Shown in pieces: positions 22,345-33,959 of a stretch of DNA of 64,000 bases. The position numbers and the translations under genes were made by a program. Each line of letters starts with the position of its first letter. Positions within the stretch are counted from its first letter, which is position 1. The notes beneath the pieces are model-generated. The model saw only the letters and a list, made by a program, of their open reading frames with translations, did not search any database and had not been told where the DNA came from. Origin of the DNA: Camelus bactrianus (Eukaryota; Chordata; Mammalia; Artiodactyla; Camelidae). The stretch spans positions 30,876,001 to 30,940,000 of the forward strand of contig NC_133548.1 of NCBI RefSeq assembly GCF_048773025.1, given 5' to 3'.

Positions 22345-23960
22345 CAATGATTGGATTGCAATCTTCGATGCCAGTAGAGAATTGGATTTCTTACCAAGAA
22401 GATGATCAAGATAAAGATTCCAATCACATGAATCTTTGTTTTCAATAAAATATATTATCCAAGAGCGATCTCCTTAGGACTTTTGTATAAATGATAGTCT
22501 GTGACCGAGATTAAAATAGACTAAATGTCTTAGGTAATTTTTGAGCCATCGAAACACGGAGAATTCAGGACACTTTAGGGGAGGCTTTATCAGAAGTTTC
22601 TTCACTCAAGTCCTTAGTTAAAAACGAGGAAATTCTACCTTTAAGAGGCAGGTTTCCTGCTTGCAAGCAACAGAAACAGATGGTAGCTATCTTACAGGAA
22701 AAGTTTGTATGTGTATGCATATATACATATACATAGGAACTGATATACTCAAAGATTTTCATAGGTATAGGGTGGACGCAGAACGAGAGTTAGAAAACAG
22801 GCAGGACCCATGGAAATTCAGGAGACAGGGCAGAGAAACAGGCAAGATTACACTATAGTTACTATTAAAGGTAGCTTAGTGCTCCAAAATATTCTATAAG
22901 TACTCAAAATTCTGGCAGAACAGAATTCAGGGGAAAAGTGGAGGTGGGGCTCTACTTAGATCATACAACATTGAAACAGACAGGGTGGGAATGTTTTCGT
23001 AAAAACCAAACAAAATGAAACAACAACAACAACAACAATGATGAAATGAGTTTCACATAGCAGATCAATGAAATAAATGAATATCCTTCTGTTTAAAAGA
23101 CTAATTTATTTGTTTCTATTCAACATTAATACCATTTTACCCTCTGCAATCTAAGCTGCCCTTTCATTTGTTTTGCCAGTATGTGTGGGGCTGAGTGTTT
23201 TTAATTCTACATCTGGCTCAAATTACTCGAACAGCTCTCAAAACTCCCAAAGGAAGACTTAAGAAGACTTTGTCATAGGGTGGAAGATCTCCCATTTCGG
23301 GGATAGATTCCCAAAGGTGATTTGGGAGAGGTACCAAAGATGCCTGGCAAATACGCAAAAAAATCACACGGCCAAATCAATGAGCAAATTCTTTCTCACT
23401 GCGAGCAAATTCTTAGATAGCTGGTTCTATCATTCACCCTATTTTGTTGCTCTTACATTCTCCTGATTAGATCCAGGAGAAATCTTCAATTAGGGAGTCG
23501 TGATTTTTAACACCTGCTAGACCCCTTTGACAAGGTTAGTGAGATGAGTCCACCGGAACAAGAGTTGAAGACAGAAAGGTTCCAAGGAGCTAGAAATAGC
23601 TACGGGGAACAAGTGGCAAGTACTAAAGCTTAAAAGCACTTTGGGGAGGTTTTTAATTCACTGTAAAATTTTTACACTTAGGTCCAAAGCAGGTGTCGTC
23701 ATGGCAGAACATTTGCAGCATTCCGCCCTAGATTTTATTTGTGATGATGGTCCCAAAGGTGTCGGAGGAGTGCAAATAGAAACCCTTTGTTTTTGAGATG
23801 GCTGGACAAGGTGTAATGAGAACTATGGGGATCTTGGCCATGGCGTCATTAAAACAGAAAGATTCAGAGTATATGTACATATATTTCTCAAAGAGTATCA
23901 TATTTGAAAAAAAATTGCTTGATGTTTTTGCTTACATTGATATTAAACTCAGTTTCCACA
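22345..23960. other. Non-coding, mostly unassigned
   Basis: Includes a possible old repeat start at about 22650-22690, an (AAC)n run at 23020-23037 and otherwise no recognised element. Short frames here have no family resemblance. Confidence 0.4.
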
Positions 23961-23964
23961 TCAG

Positions 23965-24033
23965 AACTGGCCAAATTTACATTTTAAAAAGAACCCCCAG
24001 GTGATTCATTGTATCATAGCTTGAAAACCACTG
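23965..24033. mobile_element. MER5A-like hAT fragment (right end)
   Basis: 'accccc' followed by 'aggtgattcattgtatcat' and 'cttgaaaaccactg' is the right half of MER5A, ending at CACTG. Confidence 0.65.
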
Positions 24034-24039
24034 ATGCAG

Positions 24040-25295
24040 ATAAATAGAGATTAGATGCCAGTCTTCCTCTCTTTGTGCATATGTGTGGAAGGAAATTCTG
24101 AGGTAAGAAGACAACAGATTTCCTGGAACCTTGCAGTCCTGAGAACTTCCCCCAAGTTTCTTGTCAAACAAGCATCACGAAAAGCAGAACAGTGAGACTG
24201 TATCTCACAGGACACCTCCAAATAACAGGAGGATTTCAAGTCTGCATGAAAGTAAAGCAGACTTGTCAAAGGAGATCCAAGGAGCTTGCAGTCCATAGCC
24301 ACACCCAAAACAAGCTTAAACTTCAGTAGAAAGGGTAGGTAGGTCAACTGTTACAGTTTTTAGTCAAGAACACCAGGGGCAGAAGAGAGAACACCAAAAC
24401 TTGAACAACGGCAGGGTTGATAAGAAGAGAGAGAGAAAGAGAGAAAGCAGCTTCAGAGCTTCATAAATGTATATTAAACCCAGTGCTTCTTTGAAATGTT
24501 GCCAAAAGCAAAAATATAGCAAAACCAAAGAATAGTCATTAACCAAGACTATCATAATGCAAGTGAAAATTAACCTCCTACACCCCTGGGAGATTGAAAT
24601 CTAGGTTCTCCTACTCTTTAGAGTCTTCTTTTATCATAAGGTGAGAAGTGGTTTCTACTGGTTCATAGAAGGAATCCTTCCTCCTTCCTTTGGTGGGAAT
24701 GTATTATTTTATTAATTTATGTTTTTAAGGAAAAAGAAAGATTATGGGCTATAATTTATGTTCTATCACTAAATTGGGTTGCTCACTAACTCTTCAAAAG
24801 AATTTTTGAAGCCAAGATATGTTCCTCAGATTCTGTTGCTGTCCTGTATCCTGGGAAACAGGTTTTAAGATTGGAATTGATACCACTAGCAGCAACTGTC
24901 CATCTCAGCTCTTACATATATGTCTATGATCCATTTTGACAAAATGTGTGTATGTGATACTTAACCACAAGGAATGGGGTAGTTCTTTGCTGTGTAGGAT
25001 GAATGCCAAATTTGAGAGTACTAAATAATGAATCATGATGAGCTACCATACTAAGTTGGAAGACGAGCTTCCCACGTGCCCAGGTTTCATTTAGATCCAG
25101 TGCAAACATGATGCATGTAACAACTGTCTTCCTGTGATGACACAGATCTTACAACATGAAAAACCACTAATACTTGTACTAAGCTTGTTTTCTTCACAAT
25201 CATTTAGTTGTAGAATATAATTAATGCCTTTTGAAAATCATATTATATTTAACCTTGAGGGACCTTCTCTCCCAATTTTTCCATCTACTTATTAT
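24040..25295. other. Non-coding, no recognised repeat
   Basis: Contains a GA-rich simple repeat at 24422-24447. Minus-strand frames of 60-98 codons at 24051-24347, 24364-24555 and 24924-25109 show no motif and no shared codon pattern. Confidence 0.45.
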
Positions 25296-25299
25296 TTAC

Positions 25300-25440
25300 C
25301 TTTAAAAATGTCTTAAACACCTAGTTTGTGCCAAGAGGTGAGAGGTAGGGTCCTGAATGGGGTAAGCTGGGGAGACAAGAGGTTCAGGAAAAGTAATAGT
25401 GCAGTTAAATGTGGCAACCTCTATAGTAAAGGTGCATACA
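25300..25440 (-). mobile_element. L2 LINE 3' end, antisense
   Basis: 'aaacacctagtttgtgccaa' (25316), later 'gcagttaaatgtggcaac' and 'aaaggtgcatac', in the order of antisense L2 3' sequence. Short and diverged. Confidence 0.5.
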
Positions 25441-25479
25441 CATAGAGAGAAAGTGATTTGGGACAAAGAGTAATTCCTT

Positions 25480-27000
25480 CTGTATAACTCAATTTCCTTC
25501 TCCTCCAGTATTAACTTAGGCCTTTATGAATTTTGTTTCATTTGAATTATAATAGCATGGATAGATATTGATCAACTTTGTACTACGTACTAATGAAGAT
25601 TATTAGCTGGAAATAAGGAAGCAGTGAGATAACAGTAAGAGTCAAGTAAGTGGTGGTGGATGTGGGATGAGAGGGAGCAGGAACAGGTGTCTGAATGGAC
25701 CAAGACCAGGACAACTGGAGCTCACTTGTACCCCGTTCCTGGCTAATTAGTGGGTTGAGTAGAAGCGATACAAAATATCCCAATAGACTATAATGAACCA
25801 CAGAAATATGATTGAGTTCAGCTATTATGATTGATGAGTGTTAAATGTGTTTTATCTCCCAAGAACGTTGCATTTCAAAATGGAAGTGAGATAAGCCAAA
25901 GAGTGAAGCCCTGAATCTGGACATGCAAACACGGACCTGAGGCTGTCTTAGATTTTTCTTCTTTTTTGTATTTCTTGTTGCCGTCGTTTTCTTTTCTCCT
26001 CCCCTCAAATAATGCAGCTCAGCACCACTCAAACTATACCTTACCCTGCTTTGCACAGGAACATCCTCAAGGATTATATTATTCACAGACTTATCATTCA
26101 AAAGGAAAGGATGTAGCAATATTTTCTAACTTTATATGGATCATTAAAGTTCTTTGCATTTGGCAACAGCTCTTTAGTTCTTCCAAGTTCTCCTGGTGAG
26201 ATAGTCGAGACAGGTAAACATAAAGAGCAACTGTGACATTATTTTATATTCCATTTTCTCTAGGCGTGATAACAACTTCTTAGAAACTTTCTCCCCCAGT
26301 GAGAAATGAGAACAATTTTGTCCTAGTAAGTTACTTGAGTTGCCTTGGAAACCATTGTGCTGTCTGAAAAGAATAATTTTATCTTTAAAGAGAGCATCCC
26401 TCAACATAGTGGTTATAATTTTTCAGGAAAAAACAAAGTAAGGCAGAAAAATAATTATATTTTCCATTCTGGGGAGGCAACAAAGTTTAGATGTCAAAAT
26501 TCAGCTTCAGAAAGACAAGAAAAGAATGCTTCTCTAAGGATAAGCTCCTAAAAGTGTACTTAACAATTGTCACCGGAAAGGGGGTCTTTAGAGGATTCAC
26601 CGAGGCCAATTTAGATACAGGAATGTTGTGTTTCCTTCTGGGAACAATTATCGACATTCTTTGTCAGAATAAATGTAATGAAAACTATGGCTCCTCTCTC
26701 CAGAAAAAAACAAGTTTATGCATACTTATGGACAGACTACCTGAATCCCACGTGTGAATCCTGGATTCAAAATGCTTGAACTAGGATATACCCCAGTTAA
26801 AAGACATAAGATTGTTGGGTCTAAACAAAGCTATATGAAGAAGATAAAGGTATTAACAGTTTTAGCTTAAAAACACAAGATTTATAGTGAAGGAGTAAGA
26901 ATGAGAGGATGGTGGCTAGGAGCATGCTAAATGACTGTAAACTATAAAAGAACTATTTCATGGAATTTACATGAGTTCACTCTCGAATGCAGGTCAAGAT
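25480..27000. other. Non-coding, no recognised repeat
   Basis: No element recognised over about 1.5 kb. Overlapping frames at 25841-26757 on both strands are short and without domains. Confidence 0.4.
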
Positions 27001-27009
27001 GGTAAAATA

Positions 27010-27180
27010 ATCATAGTTTATCAAGTGCTTATAACTGTGCCAGATACCATCCTAAGTGCTTTGCATATATTAACATCGTCTTACATTTGTAACAGTCCTA
27101 ACAGAAAAATAACTTTTTCAGACGTTGGCATCTATAGAGGGACATGTCAGAATTCCAACCAAGAAAACTGGGCTTAGAAA
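27010..27180 (-). mobile_element. MIR SINE, antisense
   Basis: 'tatcaagtgcttataactgt' followed by 'accatcctaagtgctttgca' is the antisense MIR start, then a decayed core. Confidence 0.7.
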
Positions 27181-27855
27181 GACCAAGATATCACCCTCTT
27201 CTGCTATACAGCCTCACTATATGGGAAATAAGATTTTAACTCAATACAGAGAAAAGTTTGATTATAATTAAGCTGTCTCACTGTAATTTTCTTCTCAAAC
27301 ACTGTCATGTTTTTCATATTAATACTATGTTATTGTTGGGAAGAATTACTCATTAAGTATCTTCAGAATAATTGTACAAGATTAAGGAAATTTGTTCTAA
27401 TAAGTTTTGGTAACACTGACTTCTACAATCAAGTGGGCCTTTTTTTTTTCCTGCTTTGGGAAGAATTCTCACAACTCAGCTTTTTTAATGGTTATGTCAA
27501 TTCCTTGTGTTTTTTGAGTCTGTTTTGGGAATCATATAGTCTACATATTTGTTAAAATATAGTGTCATACAATTTTTTTCAGAGCATTCTCTGTTGTATA
27601 TTTTTAATATCTTTTGGCATTTGCAGTTACAAATTTCTTTTCATTTATAAGACTGTTTAGTCATCTTCTTGGCCAAAGCTGCAGAATTTATTTCATTAGA
27701 TTTTTGAATTTATCATTGTTTATTTTCCTTATTTTCTTTCATCAATGCCTTCTTTTTTGTCAATTATTTATTTGCCTGGGATTTAATTTATTTTTTCTTT
27801 TCCAACTTTTTAAGTTGTATGCTTGGCCCATTATTATTTTAGCTAATATATTTAG

Positions 27856-27867
27856 TATAAAAATTTA
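27856..27867. repeat. Target-site duplication, left (inverted L1)
   Basis: Matches 28453-28464 at 11 of 12 positions. Confidence 0.7.
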
Positions 27868-28276
27868 TTTTTTCTTTTTTTAACTGGAGTATAGTTGGCT
27901 TACAATACTATATTAGTTTCAGGTGTATTGAATATACTCCATTCAAAGTTATTATAAAATATTGACTATATTCCCTGTGCTGTATATTACATCCTTATAA
28001 CTTATTTATTTTATATCTAGTAGTTTGTAGCTTTTAATCTCCTTCATATGTTTTGCACCACCCCCACCTGTTTTATACTCTGTATCTATGAGTCTGTTCT
28101 GATGTATTTGTTCATTTGTTTGATTTTTTTAGATTCCACTTATAAGTGAAAACATACAGTATTTGCCTTTCTGTGTTTGACTTATTTCATTTAGCATAAC
28201 ATCCTCTGGGTGCATCCATGTTTTTGGAAATGGCAAAAGTTTCATTCTTTTTTTTTTATAACTGAGTAATATTCCA

Positions 28277-28321
<45 letters not shown>

Positions 28322-28452
28322 AAGCAAAACCACAGTGATATATCACCTCATACTTGTCAGATGGCTATCATCAAAAAGACAAGAAATAACATGTTGATGA
28401 GGGTGTGGAGAAAAGGGAACCCTCATGCACTGCTGGTGGGGATGTAAATTAA
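27868..28452 (-). mobile_element. Younger L1 with 5' inversion, inserted in older L1
   Basis: Reading on the minus strand, the 3' part lies at 27868-28277: T-rich start (the poly-A), then antisense 'tatagttggcttacaatact', 'agattccacttataagtgaa' (28132) and 'actgagtaatattccat' (28261). Beyond a CA repeat (28278-28315) the ORF2 sequence at about 28320-28450 ('tcaaaaagacaagaaat', 'tggagaaaagggaaccctc') is in the opposite, plus orientation. In a normal L1 (compare 5215-5350 in this window) that piece lies upstream of the first, so the element has an inverted 5' segment with roughly 300 bp lost at the joint. Near-identical 12-mers 'tataaaaattta' (27856-27867) and 'tacaaaaattta' (28453-28464) flank the whole, as a target-site duplication. 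Confidence 0.82.
28278..28315. repeat. (CA)19 microsatellite, uninterrupted
   Basis: 38 bp of pure CA exactly at the inversion joint of the younger L1. The longest perfect dinucleotide array in the window and therefore likely to vary in length. Confidence 0.97.
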
Positions 28453-28464
28453 TACAAAAATTTA
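28453..28464. repeat. Target-site duplication, right (inverted L1)
   Basis: Matches 27856-27867 at 11 of 12 positions. Confidence 0.7.
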
Positions 28465-29174
28465 AATGTAACTTTCCCTTGGACTATTATTACAGCTACA
28501 TTTTACCAATATTAATGCATTTTCATTATACTTCAGTTTAAATATTTTTAAACACGTTATTGTTTCTTCTATGACAAATGAGTTAAAGTACTTATAAACA
28601 AAAAATATATATTTTTGTTATTAATTTATAGCATAAGGGTAGAGACTTTAGTTGGCAGGTTACCATTTTTACAGTTGAAAATAGAGTATATTCTCTAATT
28701 GTTGGGTGAAGAGGTCAACATTTGCTTATTCAATTATTAATCTTGTTAATTGTATTTTTAAAATAGTATACATCTTTATTAACTTTTTTCTCTGATGGAC
28801 CTGTCAGGTACTCAATTCATGAGTTGCATCTTAAACTCAGTTGTTCTGTTTTATAATTTATAAAGGTATTATTAGATTCATATATGTTTGGAATTATTAC
28901 ATCATTCTAGGCATGCATATTTTCATATTAAATAAGGATTCTATTAATGATTTCTATCATAAATATAATTTTGTCTGATATTAATACTTCAACTTTAGTT
29001 AATGTTTTCCTGGCGTATCTATATTTTTCCTATCTTTTTACTTTCAATGTTTTGAGTTCTTACAACATATGTTTGTATTTTTAAATATAATCGATAATAT
29101 TCTAGATGTTTTAAATGGATGTTTTAGTCTGTTTACATTCATTGTGGTGATGTATTTGGGTGTACGTAAACTAT

Positions 29175-30020
29175 GTCGATATTTGCCTTAAATGCTGCAA
29201 AGTCTTAATATTATTATTACCATCATTGTCGTAAGATTTTTTGTAATACAGAGACACTCTAGAGGGAGAAAGTTTTCCTTAGATGTCCCCTTTAATAACC
29301 CTCGGCCTACACTTTGACTGTGGGTATAGCCCCTTTTGGTAGCCCAGCTTTATTTAAAGGATTACATTTGGAAGCTGGACCCAAGGCCTAGAACATCTAT
29401 GTGCCAGTTAATCTTGTATGTGGCATTTGCCCATAGGGTGCTCTTGACTTCAAGTTCACTTAAAAGTTTTGTTTCAATTATTTATCTGCACTTGGGGATT
29501 GATTTTCTCTCTTGAAAGACAGTTTGAAAAGAGAATATGTGTTATAATTTATGAAAAATTTAAATGTATTGGGTAAAAGGGTTTTACTGAATATATAGTT
29601 TGTAACATGGTCAGAAGTACAATTCCATCTGTTACTGCTTCACTTTTCTTTGAATTCTTCTCCCCCATCATATCTGCCTCATGCAAAGACCCTTCCCAAC
29701 TCATTACACTACTGCACGCTGCATTGTTCTTGTAGGAATTAAGGACACACCATGGCATATTAAATCTAATGACAAATTTTGCAATGAATAACTAGTATAA
29801 TTGTATTTATTACCAACCTACAGAAGTGTTAAGTCTTTTGGTTACTATTGCACTAACATTTTGGTTAGCAAACGTATGGCTCTTGGGAGATAGAATGATG
29901 CTTTTAACTCAATGTATTAAAAGGACATGGAATAAAACAACCCAAATATCAGGCCTTTAGAGGTATGTTTTCTCTCTTGTCATTTACTTAATAAATTTGT
30001 AGACTTGGCAAAATTACTTA
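29175..30020. other. Non-coding, no recognised repeat
   Basis: The GC-richer part at about 29270-29460 matches no repeat I know. The minus-strand frame at 29549-29758 is unrecognised. Confidence 0.4.
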
Positions 30021-30027
30021 ATGCTAT

Positions 30028-30200
30028 GGTCTTAACCTTGACTGCACATATAAATCACTTGTGGATCTCTTTAAAAAGTACAATTGTTAAATCCCATCTC
30101 CAAATATTCTGAGTAAATTTTTCAGGAGTTGAGCCCAGAAACATAACATTTAAGGGAAAAGCCTAATGTAGGTAACTTTTAAAAGCTTCACAGATAATGC
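30028..30200. mobile_element. MER5A-like hAT element
   Basis: 'cttaaccttgactgcacata' (30032), 'aaatcacttgtggatctctt' and 'caaatattctgagtaaattt' follow MER5A order from its left side. The right terminus is decayed. Confidence 0.65.
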
Positions 30201-30204
30201 TATC

Positions 30205-31710
30205 CTCAGGCAGGACCAAAAACTATTACTACTACTATTTAAGCAACCTACCTAGGACTTTCCAGTCTGCAAGAGAGGACTGCGGATTTAGATCATTGTT
30301 CAAATCCCTTCCTATTCTTGTAATTACGATTTTTTTCCCCGATTCTTACAGAGCTTTATAATTTGAACATAGATCAGAATAAGAGATAACGTAGTATCAG
30401 AGAACCTGTGGGTCTCTTTTAAACTTTTCCTAGATGAGACTATGGCCCTTTCTAGTGTGCTCCTGTTACAGAGCATGCCGACATTTGTCCTAGGCCGGGA
30501 TAAGACTTGTTCTGTTTTAAGCCTTTATAGACATAAGAAGGAAGAGTTTAGAATAAGAAGGAATTCTTAATTCTTTGGGTATCAATGGAATTAAAAAAAA
30601 AACTTTATTAAAGCAACAGTGTACAGATCTGGGGCTCAGATTTTGCTTCTTAAAAAAAGAAGACTGCTATTTAAATACAAGAAGAGAAAAAAGAATCACT
30701 CCTTTTTCCTCACATATATTCAAAGTGCTGTTACATGAAATTATGAAATATTTGTCAAGTTTATCAATTTATCAGCATCACTAAAGAGGAAAAGCGAACC
30801 ACTACTCTTCTCTATGGCAAAATATGACAGGGGCTAGTTGCCATGATCTTTCGGCCAACAATCAATACAGAGATTTATGGCAAGGATTGTGTCCAGAAAC
30901 ATTCTAATTATATTCCTAGGCTGTGTCGTCAGTATCAAGAATAAGAATTAAGACTCATCCCTATTATTTTCTCCCTAACTCCCAATCGTCTTGATTCCTT
31001 CCTCTGGACTATGAAAGATCACACAACAAACTGAGACAGCCATTTGACTGTCATTAAAAAGTAGCCCTAGAGTGTACAATGTCTTCAATTCTTTTAGTTT
31101 CACAGGAATTCGTATTCCTTGAAAGGAATTGCGTTTTAACAGTAAGGTGCCTGTGAGCAGATAAGCCATCCGGCTGTCTTCAGAACATTTGCAATGATCA
31201 TTTAGCAGTGATAAAGGATTCCATAAAGATAAAAGCCTCAGGATTTTCCTCATCAATATTGTATTGTATTATAGTACTAAATTCAGCAGCACATGCAATT
31301 TGGGATATTAATGATTCATGACTTGATTATATTTAGCACCGTTTTTCATAGTATGTCTTTGCAGCCTAGAAGGTTTAGTTTCTCTAAAAGTAGATGATTT
31401 CTTAACAAAAATGATAAAAAAAAGAACAAAGATATTTAATCCATGGGCCTTATTCTGGTGAATAGTATATCATCAATGAAATCAGCGTAGTGACCAAAAA
31501 CCAGGTATGCAATAAAGGACATTTCTTCCCCCAAAGATGTAGATGTGCACAAAATAGATTTCCTAGAGGATTATTTCTAGCAGAGTTGGAGTCAACCTTT
31601 TAATAAACTATTTGGAAGAATATATACACAAGAAATGAAAGACAATTACAGGTGGAGCTCAAATATGATAATTTTGGAACAATAATACACATGAGAATGC
31701 AATCTACAAC
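30205..31710. other. Non-coding, no recognised repeat
   Basis: About 1.5 kb with no named repeat. The 93-codon minus-strand frame (30975-31256) and the 69-codon plus frame (30575-30784) lack recognisable features. Confidence 0.4.
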
Positions 31711-31714
31711 TTGA

Positions 31715-31860
31715 TTTCCTCATATATAAAATTGGAATGATAATTGTGACTATAACATATGGCTGTTATTAGGATAAAATGAGATATCAAGTATAAAGCA
31801 TTTGGAACAATGCCTGGAACATAAATGCTAACAGTTAGTAGCAGCCATGGTGATAGGAAT
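31715..31860 (+). mobile_element. MIR SINE, 3' half
   Basis: 'gatttcctcatatataaaat', 'ggctgttattaggataaaat' and 'aaagcatttggaacaatgcc' with 'tggaacataaatgctaacag' are in MIR order. Confidence 0.8.
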
Positions 31861-32017
31861 GTGAAAGGAAAGTAATTCTTAATGGCAAATCCAAGTATGG
31901 GCTTGATGGAAGCTTCAAAATTCCAAAACTCTAGTAAAACTTTCTGAATGTATACATTTTTTCAAGGAGAGAATCCAAATCTTTTCTCATTCTTTAAGTG
32001 TTAGTGGTCCCAAATAT

Positions 32018-32050
32018 TAAAACAAAACAAAACAAAACAAAGCAAACAAA
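32018..32050. repeat. (AAAAC)n simple repeat
   Basis: About 30 bp of AAAAC units with one G interruption. A separate (AAAC)n lies at 32157-32184. Confidence 0.9.
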
Positions 32051-32289
32051 TCCCAGATGCAATGAATTTCTCATGATGCTGTATGAGTCAATTTAAAATG
32101 AAAAATAAACATACATTTAAGCTGCCTAACTTAATAACTTGGGAAGAAAACTGCTTAAAAAACAAACAAACAAACAAACAACAACTCTGTTATCAGCCAC
32201 AAAAGTGAACTGAAATGCTCTTAGCTTGTTTCCTAGGGACAATAGCCCAATGTTCTTCTACTACTTTCACAACCTACAGTTTGGCGAAG

Positions 32290-32510
32290 AGCCCTACGTT
32301 CAGAGTCAGAAGACCTGAACTGTGTCTCAGCTAATTTGCAATCTTGGACAAGTGATTTAACTTATCTGAGTCTCAATTCATCTCTAAAAAACAAAAATGG
32401 GATAAACTGAGCCACATCCCCTTTTCAAGGTTGTAAGGATACAGTAATTTTGACTATATATAAACATTTTATAAAAATATTAAACATTGCAAATTAAATA
32501 TTATTTCTAT
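32290..32510 (+). mobile_element. MIR SINE
   Basis: 'agagtcagaagacctgaact', 'cttggacaagtgatttaact' and 'tgagtctcaattcatctcta' match MIR sense order. It is the first of two MIRs in the same orientation about 35 bp apart. Confidence 0.82.
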
Positions 32511-32544
32511 GAATAGTAATGACAACACATACCCATTTTTTACA

Positions 32545-32795
32545 AAAAGGCAGTAGAGTATAGTAATTCCTTGAACTGTGGTTATCAGATAGGTGTAGTT
32601 TTATCTTGCTCTACTACATATCAGCAATGTGATCTGGGGAAAAAATCCTTAAGTTTTCTTCCAAGCCTTAGATCACATGTTAAATGATGAGAATAATAAC
32701 ATATAATAGATAGGGTTGTGATATATAAGGGCATTACCGCAGTGCCTGATACATACACGCTCACTATGTATCACCTGTTATTATCTTTATTGCCC
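32545..32795 (+). mobile_element. MIR SINE
   Basis: 'gcagtagagtatagtaattc' start, 'agcaatgtgatctgggga' middle and 'gcagtgcctgatacataca' end; almost full length. Independent of the preceding MIR because both carry their own 5' part. Confidence 0.8.
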
Positions 32796-32799
32796 TTAT

Positions 32800-33950
32800 G
32801 CAGAATTATCATGTAACTGTATCTACAGTCTACTTTATTCATCTGGAAGAGATGAGATTGCTCCTCACAGGGGTATTATGAAGCTCAAACTCACACTCTG
32901 ATAACAAGAAAGCACAATACTGAGATGAGGAGCAGTGGGAGAAATTGCTACATGTTGAGCACATGTGAGTCAAAATTCCAAGCAGTTCGTTCCAATCTCC
33001 AATACATTCAGCTCAAAACAACCCACAAGTTGTATCCGTTTTATAGATAAAGACATTGAAATAATAACAGAAATAATCTGGCAAATCTGAAGTTTAAAAT
33101 GGTTTCTGTCTGTCTTCCAGGCCTGAATGTACTCACTGTGAAATAAACCACTTTGTGTTTCCAGGTACCTGGACTCCCCTGTTTGAGCCATTATTTTCCC
33201 ACAAGTCATGTTAAAAATGTGTAACAGTTGTCATCCTGATACATTTTATCCACAGCCCTGATCATCATCTCATAACGTCCTACCTTTGTTTTCCACACAA
33301 AAGACATCATTCCACATGTCTTTGGTTAGTAATAGTCATCTTTCAACAGCTTCTCAGATCTCAGGCAATTCATAAATACTAATTTGAAGTGTACGTTCTA
33401 TCCCGTGTGTTTAGAAGCCTCAGCCAAGAAACACTCTATATTCATCCTGAGTAACCGCCTCTTGTCCGTGTAAACCTAAAAACCTCCTATCTTGTGTATT
33501 CATACACAAATCTCTTATTTAATATAGTCTAATAAGTCAGTTAACTAGTATTTTATATACTTATGCCTGTAATGAAAAGCACAAAAGTGAAAAATATGGT
33601 TCATAATTAAAAGAGATCTAACATATGTCAGAAATGGCAGGGGACAGGGATAGAGGGGTAGGACACAGAGGTAGAGTAGAGAGGATGGACATTGAAGGAT
33701 TTAAATTCTACCCATCATTCTTGGTCAGCTCAAAGGCTGCCAATAGTTGGTGTTTTTGTTAATGTTGATGCTGTTATTATTTTTATTATTATTAATTTTA
33801 TATTGTTAGAAAGTAGCAAAAATTCCAAGTAGAGTTAAAGAAAATTTGATTTCTCTTGAACCATTTAAGAGTTAGTTGTCAATGTAATGCTCACAGATAT
33901 TTTAGTGTGCATTATGTATTAACCAGTATATCCTCAAGTAACCTGAACAC
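32800..33950. other. Non-coding, no recognised repeat
   Basis: Contains a TTA-rich simple repeat at about 33775-33805. The minus-strand 79-codon frame at 32970-33209 is unrecognised. Confidence 0.4.
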
Positions 33951-33959
33951 AAGCATTAA

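Larger units (their letters stand above)
27690..29170 (-). mobile_element. Old L1M LINE, ORF2 interior, antisense; interrupted
   Basis: Antisense L1 ORF2 sequence: 'tattttccttattttctttc' (27721), then, after the 27868-28452 insertion, 'ttgtttcttctatgacaaat' (28561), 'tattctctaattgttgggtg' (28690), 'ttttgtctgatattaatact' (28970) and 'gtctgtttacattcattgtg' (29127), in the order expected when ORF2 is read backwards toward its 5' end. The two halves continue each other in the recalled L1 order across the younger insertion. Heavily diverged; left edge uncertain (27600-27700). Confidence 0.72.

Noticed and set aside
21987-22445. 152-codon open frame on the minus strand, the longest in the window
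   Set aside because: AT-rich, made of I/L/F/S/N from composition, and antisense to an old L1/HAL1-like fragment; no domain or plausible family.
28129-28314. Frame encoding an alternating Val-Cys run
   Set aside because: It is a translation of the CA microsatellite and antisense L1.
28278-28315. CRISPR-like or satellite array
   Set aside because: A plain dinucleotide microsatellite; no spaced direct repeats of CRISPR type occur anywhere in the window, and the host is a mammal.
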